Positions 51,906-60,180 of a stretch of 64,000 nucleotides of DNA are shown one piece after another. Source of the DNA: SVFI01 sp964519385 (GTDB taxonomy: Bacteria; Bacillota; Clostridia; Lachnospirales; Lachnospiraceae); contig CAZFLR010000001.1 in assembly GCA_964519385.1 (NCBI GenBank), positions 62,001-126,000 on the forward strand, read 5' to 3'. Numbering within the stretch: position 1 is the stretch's first letter; the number at the start of each line of letters is the position of its first letter. Position numbers and translations under genes: made by a program. The notes below the pieces were generated by a model, which was not told where the DNA came from, searched no databases, and worked only from the letters and a program-made list of their open reading frames with translations.

Positions 51906-52970
51906 TTAATTCTTAGCGCGATACTCTTCACAGGACATACCTGCAATCTCTTTCATATCTGCATCCATCATCATAGATACAAGTCCTTTAAAGTCAACCT
52001 TACGTTTCCAGTCAAGTTCTGCCTCTGCCTTAGCCGGGTCTCCCCAGAGGAATTCCACCTCAGCCGGGCGATAAAATTCCGGATTGATATCCACCAGCAG
52101 TCTGCCGGTCTTAGCATCATATCCCTTCTCTTCCACGCCTTTTCCTTCCCAGCGCACTTCAATTCCGAGCTCACCGAAGGCTGCTTCCACAAACTGGCGG
52201 ACCGTATGAGTTTCATTTGTTGCAAGCACATAATCTCCCGGCTTCTCACCCTGAAGCATTCTCCACATACCTTCTACATAATCACCGGCAAAGCCCCAGT
52301 CACGTTTTGCATCCATATTTCCGAGCGAAAGCTTCTCCTGTTTTCCTGCAATGATGTTTGCAATCGCAAGTGTAATCTTACGTGTCACAAAGTTCTCTCC
52401 CCTTCTCGGTGACTCATGGTTAAACAAAATACCGTTGCATGCAAACATATTATAAGACTCTCTGTAATTGACCGTAATCCAGTAAGAATAAAGCTTGGCC
52501 ACACCATACGGGCTCTTAGGATAAAACGGAGTCTTTTCAGACTGCGGAGCCGTCTCCGGGATTCCACCGAACAGCTCTGAAGTTGATGCCTGATAAAATC
52601 TGCAATTTCCGCCATTTACGCGAATCGCTTCCAGAAGCTTTAAGGTACTTACACCCGTTGCATCCGCCGTATACTCCGGAACCTCAAAGGAAACACCCAC
52701 ATGAGACTGAGCAGCCAGATTGTAAACCTCCGTCGGTCTAATTTCTCCAATCAGCCGCATCAGATTTGAGGAATCTGTCGTATCTGCAAAATGAAGAAAG
52801 AATTTAACCTTGTTATAGTTTGAATTTAAAATATGATCAATACGCTGCGTGTTGCTTATGCTGTGACGACGTACTAGCCCATGCACCTCGTATCCTTTTT
52901 CCAATAAAAGCTCTGCCAGATAAGAGCCGTCCTGACCTGTAATACCTGTAATTAATGCTATATTTTTCAT
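51906..52970 (-). CDS. gmd: GDP-mannose 4,6-dehydratase
   Basis: About 354 residues, a short-chain dehydrogenase. ITGITGQDGSYLAELL at the Rossmann site, RIDHIL, catalytic Thr/Ser in ASTSELFG, and SPYGVAKLYSYW (Y-x-x-x-K). NHESPRRGENFVTRKI is the GDP-mannose-dehydratase signature. Makes GDP-4-keto-6-deoxymannose, the precursor of GDP-L-fucose, GDP-rhamnose or GDP-perosamine. The start is ATG 52970 with GGAGG; an upstream in-frame TTG is not supported. First gene of its unit, promoter at 53042-53070. The partner fcl is at 54.0-54.9 kb. Confidence 0.95.
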   Translation of the reverse strand: MKNIALITGITGQDGSYLAELLLEKGYEVHGLVRRHSISNTQRIDHILNSNYNKVKFFLHFADTTDSSNLMRLIGEIRPTEVYNLAAQSHVGVSFEVPEYTADATGVSTLKLLEAIRVNGGNCRFYQASTSELFGGIPETAPQSEKTPFYPKSPYGVAKLYSYWITVNYRESYNMFACNGILFNHESPRRGENFVTRKITLAIANIIAGKQEKLSLGNMDAKRDWGFAGDYVEGMWRMLQGEKPGDYVLATNETHTVRQFVEAAFGELGIEVRWEGKGVEEKGYDAKTGRLLVDINPEFYRPAEVEFLWGDPAKAEAELDWKRKVDFKGLVSMMMDADMKEIAGMSCEEYRAKN

Positions 52971-53041
52971 AGATTCCTCCATTTTTCTCCGATTTCTTTC
53001 CAACCTTTGTCATTCTTCCGACAAATTTTCTTCCGACTAAC

Positions 53042-53070
53042 AGCATACTCTCTTTTGTTTTTATATACAA
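53042..53070 (-). promoter_or_regulatory. gmd promoter
   Basis: Minus strand: -35 TTGTAT (53065-53070), 17-base spacer, -10 TATGCT (53042-53047). Its -35 box directly abuts the -35 box of the divergent AraC-family gene. Confidence 0.6.
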
Positions 53071-53099
53071 TAGACAATTTTGCCTTTGAATGGTAAAAT
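53071..53099 (+). promoter_or_regulatory. Promoter of the AraC-family regulator gene
   Basis: Plus strand: -35 TAGACA (53071-53076), 17-base spacer, -10 TAAAAT (53094-53099). The expected start point (about 53106) rules out the in-frame ATG at 53090 as the translation start. Confidence 0.65.
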
Positions 53100-53149
53100 A
53101 TTGCTATCACTTTTCAAAACTATTTTTCAGTATTTATGAGGTATTTTTT

Positions 53150-53980
53150 ATGATTTCTTCAAATTCATCTCGTATTCTTGCTACACCAACTACGTTTGCA
53201 AAAGCCAACTTTCTGTACGTCCAGGAGGTCGGTTCCCTACAGAGCATCAGCCCCCATGTCAGCCGCCGTGACAATCTGGAATCTTTTCTCTTTTTCATTG
53301 TCACGAAAGGAAAGGGAACACTGACCTATCACAATCAGAAATTTTCCCTTACAAGCGGAGACTGTGTGTTTTTGGACTGCCTTGAGGAATATGCACACGA
53401 AAGCAGCCGGGAAGAACCGTGGGAACTGCGCTGGGTTCATTTTTACGGCAAACAGGCTCCTCTGCTTTATCATCACTTTCTTGAGCTTGGAGGCAGTTTC
53501 TTCTTTCATCCGGGACGTTTATCTTTATTTTTGGATACTTTGGATATTTTATTCGAGACACAAAAAAATCCGGGAAACAGCACGGAATTTCTCTCCCATC
53601 GCTATCTCACGGATCTGATTGCTCTGTGCATCAGCGGAATCGGCAACACGAACACCTCCTCCATCACAGAAAAAATACATGATATTCAAAATTATCTGGA
53701 TCTGCATTTTGCAGAAAAAACCTCTTTAGATGACCTCGCGCACCGGTACTTTATCAGCAAATTCCATCTGTCCCGCGAGTTCAAAAGACTGACCGGAACA
53801 ACGATTGGAAACTATCTGACCGCCAAACGTATCTCTCACGCGAAACAACAACTTCGCTTTACCAATCTCCCGCTTGATGCCATCGCACGGGAATGCGGGT
53901 TCTCCGACCCGAGCTACTTTGTAAAAGTATTCCGGAATGCCGAGGGCATGACCCCGGGGGAATACAGAAACCGCTGGTAA
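53150..53980 (+). CDS. AraC-family transcriptional regulator
   Basis: About 276 residues. N-terminal cupin-like sensor (residues about 20-150; FFIVTKGKGTLTYHNQKFSL, then GDCVFLDCLEEYAHES) typical of sugar-responsive regulators. The C-terminal AraC DNA-binding domain (about 175-276) has two helix-turn-helix units: SLDDLAHRYFISKFHLSREF and LPLDAIARECGFSDPSYFVK, and ends MTPGEYRNRW. Start ATG 53150 with GAGG 8 bases upstream. It is divergent from gmd with abutting promoters, so it probably controls gmd and itself, perhaps in response to mannose or fucose metabolites. Only regulator recognised in the window. Confidence 0.93.
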   Translation: MISSNSSRILATPTTFAKANFLYVQEVGSLQSISPHVSRRDNLESFLFFIVTKGKGTLTYHNQKFSLTSGDCVFLDCLEEYAHESSREEPWELRWVHFYGKQAPLLYHHFLELGGSFFFHPGRLSLFLDTLDILFETQKNPGNSTEFLSHRYLTDLIALCISGIGNTNTSSITEKIHDIQNYLDLHFAEKTSLDDLAHRYFISKFHLSREFKRLTGTTIGNYLTAKRISHAKQQLRFTNLPLDAIARECGFSDPSYFVKVFRNAEGMTPGEYRNRW

Positions 53981-54004
53981 AACATTTTTCTCAAATGCCC
54001 TGAC

Positions 54005-54949
54005 CTATCGCTCCGCCCTCATTGGATTATTCAGGAAATCCTCATAAGAAAGCCGTATACCGTCTTCCAGTTCCGTCTTGTAAGTCCACCCGAGCGAGGC
54101 CGCCTTAGAAACATCCAGAAGCTTTCTCGGAGTCCCGTTCGGCTTACTTGTATCCCATCTGATTTCTCCCTCATATCCGATTACCTTTGCCACAAGCTCT
54201 GTAAGCCCTTTGATTGTGATTTCTTTTCCGCTTCCGGCATTTACGGTCTCATCTCCGCTGTAATTATTCATAAGAAACACACACAGATTGGCAAGGTCGT
54301 CCACATACAAAAACTCCCGAAGCGGACTTCCGTCTCCCCAGCAGGTTACATATGGGAGCTTCTGCTCCTTTGCCTCATGGAAACGCCGAATCAGCGCAGG
54401 CAGCACATGACTGTGTGTCGGATGATAATTATCATTCGGCCCGTAAAGATTGGTCGGCATCAGACTGATATAATCTGCGCCATATTGTTTATTCAAATAC
54501 TCACAATACTTCAAACCTGAAATTTTTGCCAGTGCGTATGCCTCATTTGTCTTCTCAAGCTCTGAGGTGAGCAGACAACTCTCCTTCATCGGCTGTGGTG
54601 CCATACGCGGATAAATACAGGAAGAACCCAAAAATTCCAGCTTCTTACATCCATTTTTCCACGCTGCATGAATCACGTTCATCTCGAGCATCATATTGTC
54701 ATACATAAAGTCAGCAAGTGCCTCTGAGTTGGCCACAATGCCTCCAACCTTGGCCGCTGCCAGAAAAACATACTCCGGTTTTTCCTCCTCGAAAAATTTC
54801 TCCACCTGCTCCTGTCTGCACAAGTCGAGTTCTTTATGTGTGCGGGTAATGATATTGGTATAGCCCTGTCGTTCCAATTCTCTTACAATCGCCGAACCCA
54901 CCATTCCACGATGACCTGCCACATATATTTTGGCATTTTTCTCCATCAT
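54005..54949 (-). CDS. fcl: GDP-L-fucose synthase
   Basis: A 314-residue bifunctional epimerase/reductase. VAGHRGMVGSAIVREL at the N-terminus, LGSSCIYPRMAPQPMKE (catalytic Ser, Cys), YALAKISGLKYCEYLNKQYG (Y-x-x-x-K) and MPTNLYGPNDNYHP, all diagnostic of Fcl/WcaG. It converts the Gmd product to GDP-L-fucose. Transcribed from its own promoter (54996-55023) and separated from gmd by the regulator gene on the other strand. ATG 54949 after GGGAGAG. So the window encodes both steps from GDP-mannose to GDP-fucose. Confidence 0.96.
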   Translation of the reverse strand: MMEKNAKIYVAGHRGMVGSAIVRELERQGYTNIITRTHKELDLCRQEQVEKFFEEEKPEYVFLAAAKVGGIVANSEALADFMYDNMMLEMNVIHAAWKNGCKKLEFLGSSCIYPRMAPQPMKESCLLTSELEKTNEAYALAKISGLKYCEYLNKQYGADYISLMPTNLYGPNDNYHPTHSHVLPALIRRFHEAKEQKLPYVTCWGDGSPLREFLYVDDLANLCVFLMNNYSGDETVNAGSGKEITIKGLTELVAKVIGYEGEIRWDTSKPNGTPRKLLDVSKAASLGWTYKTELEDGIRLSYEDFLNNPMRAER

Positions 54950-54995
54950 AATACTTCTCTCCCTTAACGTATTTGTCTGCTTTCTGTTCTTAAAC

Positions 54996-55023
54996 AGTAT
55001 AGCATTTCAGAGACAAAAAGCAA
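54996..55023 (-). promoter_or_regulatory. fcl promoter
   Basis: Minus strand: -35 TTGCTT (55018-55023), 16-base spacer, -10 TATACT (54996-55001). A short dyad CTGTT-CTTA-AACAG (54984-54997) runs from the edge of the -10 across the expected start point. The remaining 120 bases up to 55142 show no gene, just AT-rich sequence. Confidence 0.55.
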
Positions 55024-55142
55024 CCGAAAATAAGCAGACTCTTCCTTCATCCTTTTTAGCTTGATTTGGGGTAATTGTTTGATAATAAACTGAATTAATT
55101 AAACGATTTGATAAATATTCTTTTCTGATTGGTTTTAACGCA

Positions 55143-56212
55143 TTACTCTGTCATCTGACTGATGAATTCCTCGATGGTTGCTGCATTCACTGCAAGCATC
55201 AGCCAGTCATCAAGTTTTGATGCATCTTTCTGGTGCGCAATCTTTTCGCGAAGTTCTTCAGACACGGTAAATCTGGCAGATAGAACAGAGAGAATGCTTT
55301 CAGCTTTTGCTTTAGCTTTTACTTCAGCCTTTACTTTAGCTTCTACTTCGGCTTTTNNNNNNNNNNNNNNNNNNNNNNNNNNNNNNNNNNNNNNNNNNNN
55401 NNNNNNNNNNNNNNNNNNNNNNNNNNNNNNNNNNNNNNNNNNNNNNNNNNNNNNNNAGCTTTTGCTTTAGCTTTTACTTCAGCCTTTACTTTAGCTTCTA
55501 CTTCGGCTTTTACTTCAGCCTCTACTTTAGCTCTCACACGCTCTTCCATCTCGTATTCTCTGTCCTTCATCCACTCTTCCAGCGTCATGTACTTCGCCTC
55601 CAACTGCGCGTCTTTCTTGACTTGTTTTACCTTCTTGTGCAGCACCTTCACTCCCGGGGCTTTGCTTCGGTCTGCGAATTCGTCCGTGGAATTCTCAAAA
55701 TAAGCAAGGAACTCTTTCAGCTCTTCCGATATGTTCTCCGCATGCTTTCCCTTCGTGTTGAAAAAAACCGTGTATGTCTCATCTCCCAAAGGGAGGTCTG
55801 CTTCCTCGCAGCGATATGAAAAGGTGTAGCGGTACATTCCTTTTCCAAACGGATCAAAGGTGCAGATAAATAGCACATACGACGGAGGGAGTTCTTCAAA
55901 ATCCTGCCCCGGTTTCAAAGATGCTATGTCCATCTGTGCGTGGTGATATCTTGCCCGCTTAGGGAGCTCTTTTCCGTTCCTGTTCTGCATTTCGATGTTA
56001 TACCGGACATCCAGTTCGTCCCTACCATACACGTCAAGTCGTATCATGCGGTAATCCGAGCTAAATAAAACCGTGTGCTCTGCGTGCACCCTGACCTGCG
56101 GAACTTCTCTCTCCAGCACGCTCTGCAGAATCACTCTGCACGCCTCCGGATCATGGGCTGTCGCCGCGAACAAAAAGGCATTGTTTAAATTTAAATCCTG
56201 AAACTTCGTCAT
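55143..56212 (-). CDS. Rpn/PD-(D/E)XK nuclease-family transposase-like protein, interrupted by an assembly gap
   Basis: The N-terminal domain (1-about 220) has the PD-(D/E)XK layout of the Rpn family: IRLDVYG (Asp) and RYNIEMQNR (E-x-Q), with typical MDIASLKPGQDFEELP and CTFDPFG. A Lys/Ala/Glu/Val coiled-coil repeat (KAEVEAKVKAEVKAKAKA) follows, inside which lies a run of 100 N. After the gap the frame for the same repeat continues to ESILSVLSARF and ends ISQMTE at TAA 55143-55145. If the 55-base flanks are one overlapping copy, the protein is 304 residues and open throughout. The 100-N spacer breaks the frame, and gives a false stop after KPK. Rpn proteins promote RecA-independent recombination in E. 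coli. ATG 56212 after GGAGG. Confidence 0.8.
55302..55356. repeat. 55-bp direct repeat, left of the gap
   Basis: Identical over 55 bases to 55457-55511 on the other side of the N run; encodes the Lys/Glu/Ala/Val coiled coil. Confidence 0.95.
55357..55456. other. Assembly gap of exactly 100 N
   Basis: Placeholder length; true distance is unknown and could be negative (overlap). It lies in a low-complexity coding repeat. Confidence 0.99.
55457..55511. repeat. 55-bp direct repeat, right of the gap
   Basis: Identical copy of 55302-55356. The same repeat phase is in frame with both parts of the Rpn gene. Confidence 0.95.
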
Positions 56213-56251
56213 ATTCCTCCTGACCGGTGCAGGAAGAAGCTGCCTGTAAAC

Positions 56252-56280
56252 AGTATAAGCAATGACCGGTCAACAGACAA
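56252..56280 (-). promoter_or_regulatory. Rpn promoter with palindrome in the spacer
   Basis: Minus strand: -35 TTGTCT (56275-56280), 17-base spacer, -10 TATACT (56252-56257). The spacer contains the 10-base palindrome TGACCGGTCA (56263-56272); a partial second copy TGACCGG is at 56221-56227, near the start codon. The remaining 110 bases to 56392 hold a G7 run and an AT-rich stretch, no gene seen. Confidence 0.55.
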
Positions 56281-56392
56281 TGTACAGATTTAACAAAAAT
56301 TTTTTCTGGGGGGGTAAAAACGTAGATTGCCGACGAACAAAAGTGGTCATCGCCGATTATTCGCAGCCGTTCACAACCATGGCTATTTACGG

Positions 56393-56872
56393 TTATTCGG
56401 GTGCTTCGACCAGCCATTCAATAAACTCCCTGACTGCTCCATCTCCACCATTTCTGTCACTTACAAAATCAGCAATATCCAATACCTTTCCTACTGCATC
56501 TGCCGGGCAGCCGACAATCCCTCCGTTTTTTTTCAGTACACTCATGCAGGAAAGATCATTTATATCATCTCCGATATAAGCGACTTCACCATAGCTCTCT
56601 CCTTGTAATACTTCATCAAGTTTTTCAATTTTATTGGATATACCCTGATATAATTTTTCAATACCTATTTCTTTGCATCTGTTTTCTAATATCTTTGAAG
56701 TGCGTCCGGTAATAATAACCGGGATAATACCTGCCGGAATCAAAATATCGTGAATTCCGCAGCCGTCCTTAACACAAAACGCCTTGCACATTTCCCCGTC
56801 ATTTCCCATATAGATTTTTCCATCAGTAAGTGTTCCGTCCACATCCATAACCAAATATTTTATTCTTTTCAT
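56393..56872 (-). CDS. KdsC-type HAD phosphatase of an ulosonic-acid pathway
   Basis: A 159-residue protein of the KdsC/8-phosphatase size. Motif I MDVDGTLTDG (residues 9-18; D-x-D-x-T), ITGRTS (motif II), and YIGDDINDLSCM (motif IV), then VGCPADA, all as in 3-deoxy-ulosonate-8-phosphate phosphatases and NeuA-linked phosphatases. It removes phosphate from a keto-deoxy sugar acid in such pathways. Last gene of the unit beginning beyond the right edge. The CMP-synthetase at 61.8 kb and aldolase at 60.2 kb supply the other steps. ATG 56872. Confidence 0.88.
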   Translation of the reverse strand: MKRIKYLVMDVDGTLTDGKIYMGNDGEMCKAFCVKDGCGIHDILIPAGIIPVIITGRTSKILENRCKEIGIEKLYQGISNKIEKLDEVLQGESYGEVAYIGDDINDLSCMSVLKKNGGIVGCPADAVGKVLDIADFVSDRNGGDGAVREFIEWLVEAPE

Positions 56873-56896
56873 ACTATAATATCATCCTATTTACTC

Positions 56897-58381
56897 TTAT
56901 TTTTTTGCTGTCAGGCCATCCTTTAACAGATATTCAAATAACATAATTAACCCAAACACATATCCAAACAAATACATCTGGTAAAAATATTTAAAATATG
57001 ATGCCGGCATCAAAAAAGCAGTCAAAAACGTATGTCCCAAAATTCCTAATGACAGAGCTGCCAGACATCTCTCCTTTTTACATATTCCTTTCACCATCGC
57101 AATCAATGTCAGAATAAGCGGCAAAAACAGGTTATATCCCGCCTTGTTTGCGGCCATACCAAAAGCCTTAATTCTTGATTCAATAAAAATCAGCGGCTGT
57201 TTCTGTATTATTTTAGTGACTTCTTCTTTTACTATTTCAGCGCCTTCTGCTGACCAATACTGCGTTGGCGCGTAATACTTACCTTCTCTGTACCATGACC
57301 ACTCCCAATAGCAATCATCATATTTATTATATACTTCAGCATTATAGCGGTCTATAATTTCAATATCCAGATATTTATCTATAACCGCCAACTCTTCCGC
57401 ACATTTCACCCTGTCAAAAGATGATCTATCAAGCATATGCACCAAAAAAGCCCGCCAAACTACATCTCCATCAGCCAACGCGGTCGTCTGTGTCCTTTCG
57501 TATAATGTTTCCGGCAGACAGACCAATAATTCTGTGATGACAAAAACCAGAACGATTCTTTTCCATCCGCTGAAAAAACGGTCAGATACAGAATTTTTTG
57601 CATATACTAATATCAGCAGTACAAGTCCCCACACCAAAAGGTATATTCCTTCGCGTCGCCAAATCGTCAATAAACTCATGGCAAATGCCATGGCTGTTAA
57701 CTCTTTTAAACCGAGCCGCTTCCCTTCTTTATCGTCGAAAAACAACTTTACGGCAATGAACAAGTAGAGCATCGCATACCAATGCATCCTGTGCACTCCG
57801 ATACCCATTTGCAAAAACACTGTTGATAAAAACAATACATATAACGCATAATACAGCTTGCTTTTATAATAGGATTTTACCCGGTAAATTGTATATCCTG
57901 CAACATATGATACGAAACACAGCTTAATAAGACTCGGTGCAAAAATTGTAGGCAATATGAAAAAACACATCAAAAAAATCTGACTGCTGTATACAAACAT
58001 AAACGGATACAATCGAGCTGCCGAGTCCCATATATTTTTCTCATCGCCAACATAATAATTTGTTAATGTCCCTGCATTAGAGACATCGGAAAGCAAAAAG
58101 GAAACAAGTATTATCAATACCGGAAATGCGAATATACATATTTCACGTTCTTTACCGTTTTCTTTTAATGCTCTGTATATAAATCCGCAAAACCACCAAA
58201 TAATTATCAGCGCAAGCGTGACTGCCACTATTACAGCAAGCCCTTGTCCAAGTTTACTGATTTCACGAGCGTATATGTTGTTTGAAGCAATGGCATAGTT
58301 ATCTTTTATTAACTTCCCACCCAGCACAATAGATAAAACACTCCATATACATGCAACCATCTTATAGTTTTTTTCCTTCAT
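56897..58381 (-). CDS. Large polytopic membrane protein, GT-C-like
   Basis: About 494 residues with eleven to twelve membrane segments. Near the middle LLTIWRREGIYLLVWGL matches LATWRSEGILYLIFFPV in the adjacent protein, showing that they are paralogues. A soluble loop of about 120 residues (about 300-410) with several Tyr/Asp/Trp (DDCYWEWSWYREGKYY) lies between helices. The design resembles GT-C glycosyltransferases, but no clear DxD/ExD in the first loop was identified; DUF6020-like is a guess. It could transfer lipid-linked sugars outside. Start ATG 58381 with AAGGA, avoiding overlap with the upstream gene. Confidence 0.5.
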   Translation of the reverse strand: MKEKNYKMVACIWSVLSIVLGGKLIKDNYAIASNNIYAREISKLGQGLAVIVAVTLALIIIWWFCGFIYRALKENGKEREICIFAFPVLIILVSFLLSDVSNAGTLTNYYVGDEKNIWDSAARLYPFMFVYSSQIFLMCFFILPTIFAPSLIKLCFVSYVAGYTIYRVKSYYKSKLYYALYVLFLSTVFLQMGIGVHRMHWYAMLYLFIAVKLFFDDKEGKRLGLKELTAMAFAMSLLTIWRREGIYLLVWGLVLLILVYAKNSVSDRFFSGWKRIVLVFVITELLVCLPETLYERTQTTALADGDVVWRAFLVHMLDRSSFDRVKCAEELAVIDKYLDIEIIDRYNAEVYNKYDDCYWEWSWYREGKYYAPTQYWSAEGAEIVKEEVTKIIQKQPLIFIESRIKAFGMAANKAGYNLFLPLILTLIAMVKGICKKERCLAALSLGILGHTFLTAFLMPASYFKYFYQMYLFGYVFGLIMLFEYLLKDGLTAKK

Positions 58382-58398
58382 CGCATTTTCCTTTCTGC

Positions 58399-60156
58399 TC
58401 AATTTTTCTTTTTATTCTTATAACAGATAAAACAGAGCAAATACCAATACTGATTAAAATATGGTGAGTAATAATAATTTTCTCTCATTGTCGGAGCCGT
58501 CAGAATTATCGCTGCCAAAAGTCCGAGAATAAGGACACCGACAAAAAAGAAAGTCCATTCTTTTTTCAACAAACAGCTTATACATATACATAATACGGCA
58601 ATTGAAACCGTAATTTTGACATAACCGGAAAGACTCCATCCGATATCATAAATCTTATTCAAAGCTGACAATACAAGATTTCCCAGCCACGCATCAACAC
58701 CCTCGTTGATGATAACAATATCATGATTTACAGAAATATCATTTTCACCAATAGAAAAATATCCCCAAATCCAGTCAAACCATTCAGCCGCTTCCTCTGT
58801 CCTGTTTAAAATCCAATCCTCAGGCTGCACTTCCTGAATTTCAAAAACGTTGTCGAATCCGATACTTCCTGTATAAAAATTTATCTGATTTTTCAAATAA
58901 ATATCTAAATTATGTGCCAATAATCTATAAGAAGCGAAAACATATTTTTCTCCCAATTCTCCGGCATGACTTTGCCTCGGAGACCAGAAGTTATCAAAAT
59001 TGTAATAAAACTGTGCCATTCTTCCGTACTTTTCAAAATATGTCCGGGGTATTACGGAAAAAACAGTATTAAGATCCGCCTGTGCACCATCGTAGGTTAA
59101 ATCGGCCTCTCCCTCGCAAAAAACTGCCGAAAGCGGTGACGGTGTGTTAATTATCACATAGTCCATTCCCTGATACTTTTCACTTCCATATTTACCGGGC
59201 AAAGCAAGAATCAGATATAGAACAAGCATAACCGAAATTGCTTTTACAATATTTTTTAGCCCCGGAACTTCCGAACGCTTTCCCTCTCTAACAAAATATG
59301 TAATGTAAATCAGTACCGGAAAGAAGATAAGATATAAAATCCCTTCACTTCTCCATGTAGCCAACACAAGAGCAAGAACTGCCAATACCATAAATCTCGA
59401 TTTACTCAATTCTTTTTTGTGTATATAATCCGTCAGAAACGTTCCCACATATCCGACACTTAATAAAGCAAACATATAATTTCTTCCGGCATAAGTAAGA
59501 ACCCGGAATGTTTCCGGCATCAATAAAAGAAATACTGCCCAGAGAATGGTTTTAAATGCCTTCCCCCCCGAGGTACACTGGTAACTGGTACACTGAACAA
59601 TTGTAAGATACATAAAATAACAGATTTCTGTTATTCCAAACAAAAACGGAATTACAGACATTGATATCGGATGCGGACACAGAATCATACAAGCACAATG
59701 TATGACATTCGTCAGATAACCATGCCAATAAATAGGCAGCCATTCCTTCGCATAGACGTAATTCCATGTTGTATCAGTTGCTTCCACAACAGTTTCCGGA
59801 TAAGCAATGACAATAACTGCTATTCCAATCAATACCAGCGATACATACACTCCAAGATAAACATGTGGAATTTCTTTCTTTTTCCACAACTCAACCAGCC
59901 GAAAAACAGTCTTCCAGAATACAAAGAGCAAGAGAAATGCCAACACATAGGAATACACCTGACACAATGTTCTTGACAAAACATCCTCCGACAGCCTCTC
60001 CCCTGTCTCCAAAAACTTATAAGCAATATTTTCACTTCCGGCTCCGTCTCTGACTGGCCGGAAGAAATTTCTGCTTGCCAAGCAGGCTGCCAAGAAATGA
60101 ATACCTGAAAAAATATATAAAATATTTTTTTGAGACTGCACCCCAATCCTGCCCAT
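58399..60156 (-). CDS. Large polytopic membrane protein, paralogue of the next one
   Basis: About 585 residues with about twelve membrane segments. An extracytoplasmic loop after the third helix contains ATDTTWNYVYAKEWLPIYW, plausibly a catalytic or substrate-binding site as in GT-C enzymes. The shared W-R-x-E-G-I helix (about residue 267) links it to the protein at 56.9 kb. The second half has a long loop (about 350-480). I chose ATG 60156 because GGAGG is 11 bases upstream; ATG 60174 is possible but has no site. Function unknown, probable polymer assembly or sugar transfer. Confidence 0.5.
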   Translation of the reverse strand: MGRIGVQSQKNILYIFSGIHFLAACLASRNFFRPVRDGAGSENIAYKFLETGERLSEDVLSRTLCQVYSYVLAFLLLFVFWKTVFRLVELWKKKEIPHVYLGVYVSLVLIGIAVIVIAYPETVVEATDTTWNYVYAKEWLPIYWHGYLTNVIHCACMILCPHPISMSVIPFLFGITEICYFMYLTIVQCTSYQCTSGGKAFKTILWAVFLLLMPETFRVLTYAGRNYMFALLSVGYVGTFLTDYIHKKELSKSRFMVLAVLALVLATWRSEGILYLIFFPVLIYITYFVREGKRSEVPGLKNIVKAISVMLVLYLILALPGKYGSEKYQGMDYVIINTPSPLSAVFCEGEADLTYDGAQADLNTVFSVIPRTYFEKYGRMAQFYYNFDNFWSPRQSHAGELGEKYVFASYRLLAHNLDIYLKNQINFYTGSIGFDNVFEIQEVQPEDWILNRTEEAAEWFDWIWGYFSIGENDISVNHDIVIINEGVDAWLGNLVLSALNKIYDIGWSLSGYVKITVSIAVLCICISCLLKKEWTFFFVGVLILGLLAAIILTAPTMRENYYYSPYFNQYWYLLCFICYKNKKKN

Positions 60157-60180
60157 TTTCCAGTTTTCCTCCATCAAATT

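Noticed and set aside
53090..53149. N-terminal extension of the AraC protein from ATG 53090
   Set aside because: The promoter -10 box lies at 53094-53099, so transcription starts after this ATG; ATG 53150 has a ribosome binding site.
55302..55560. CRISPR-like or satellite repeat around the N gap
   Set aside because: The repeats are short Lys/Glu/Ala/Val codon patterns in frame with the Rpn gene, without regular unique spacers.
55357..56212. Rpn gene ending after KPK at the gap (289-residue product)
   Set aside because: This stop exists only because 100 N is not a multiple of three; the repeat frame continues to a proper C-terminus at 55143.
56300..56392. Possible terminator after the KdsC-type gene, CCGATTATTCG against GGTTATTCGG
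   Set aside because: The pairing is too imperfect and no T-run follows.
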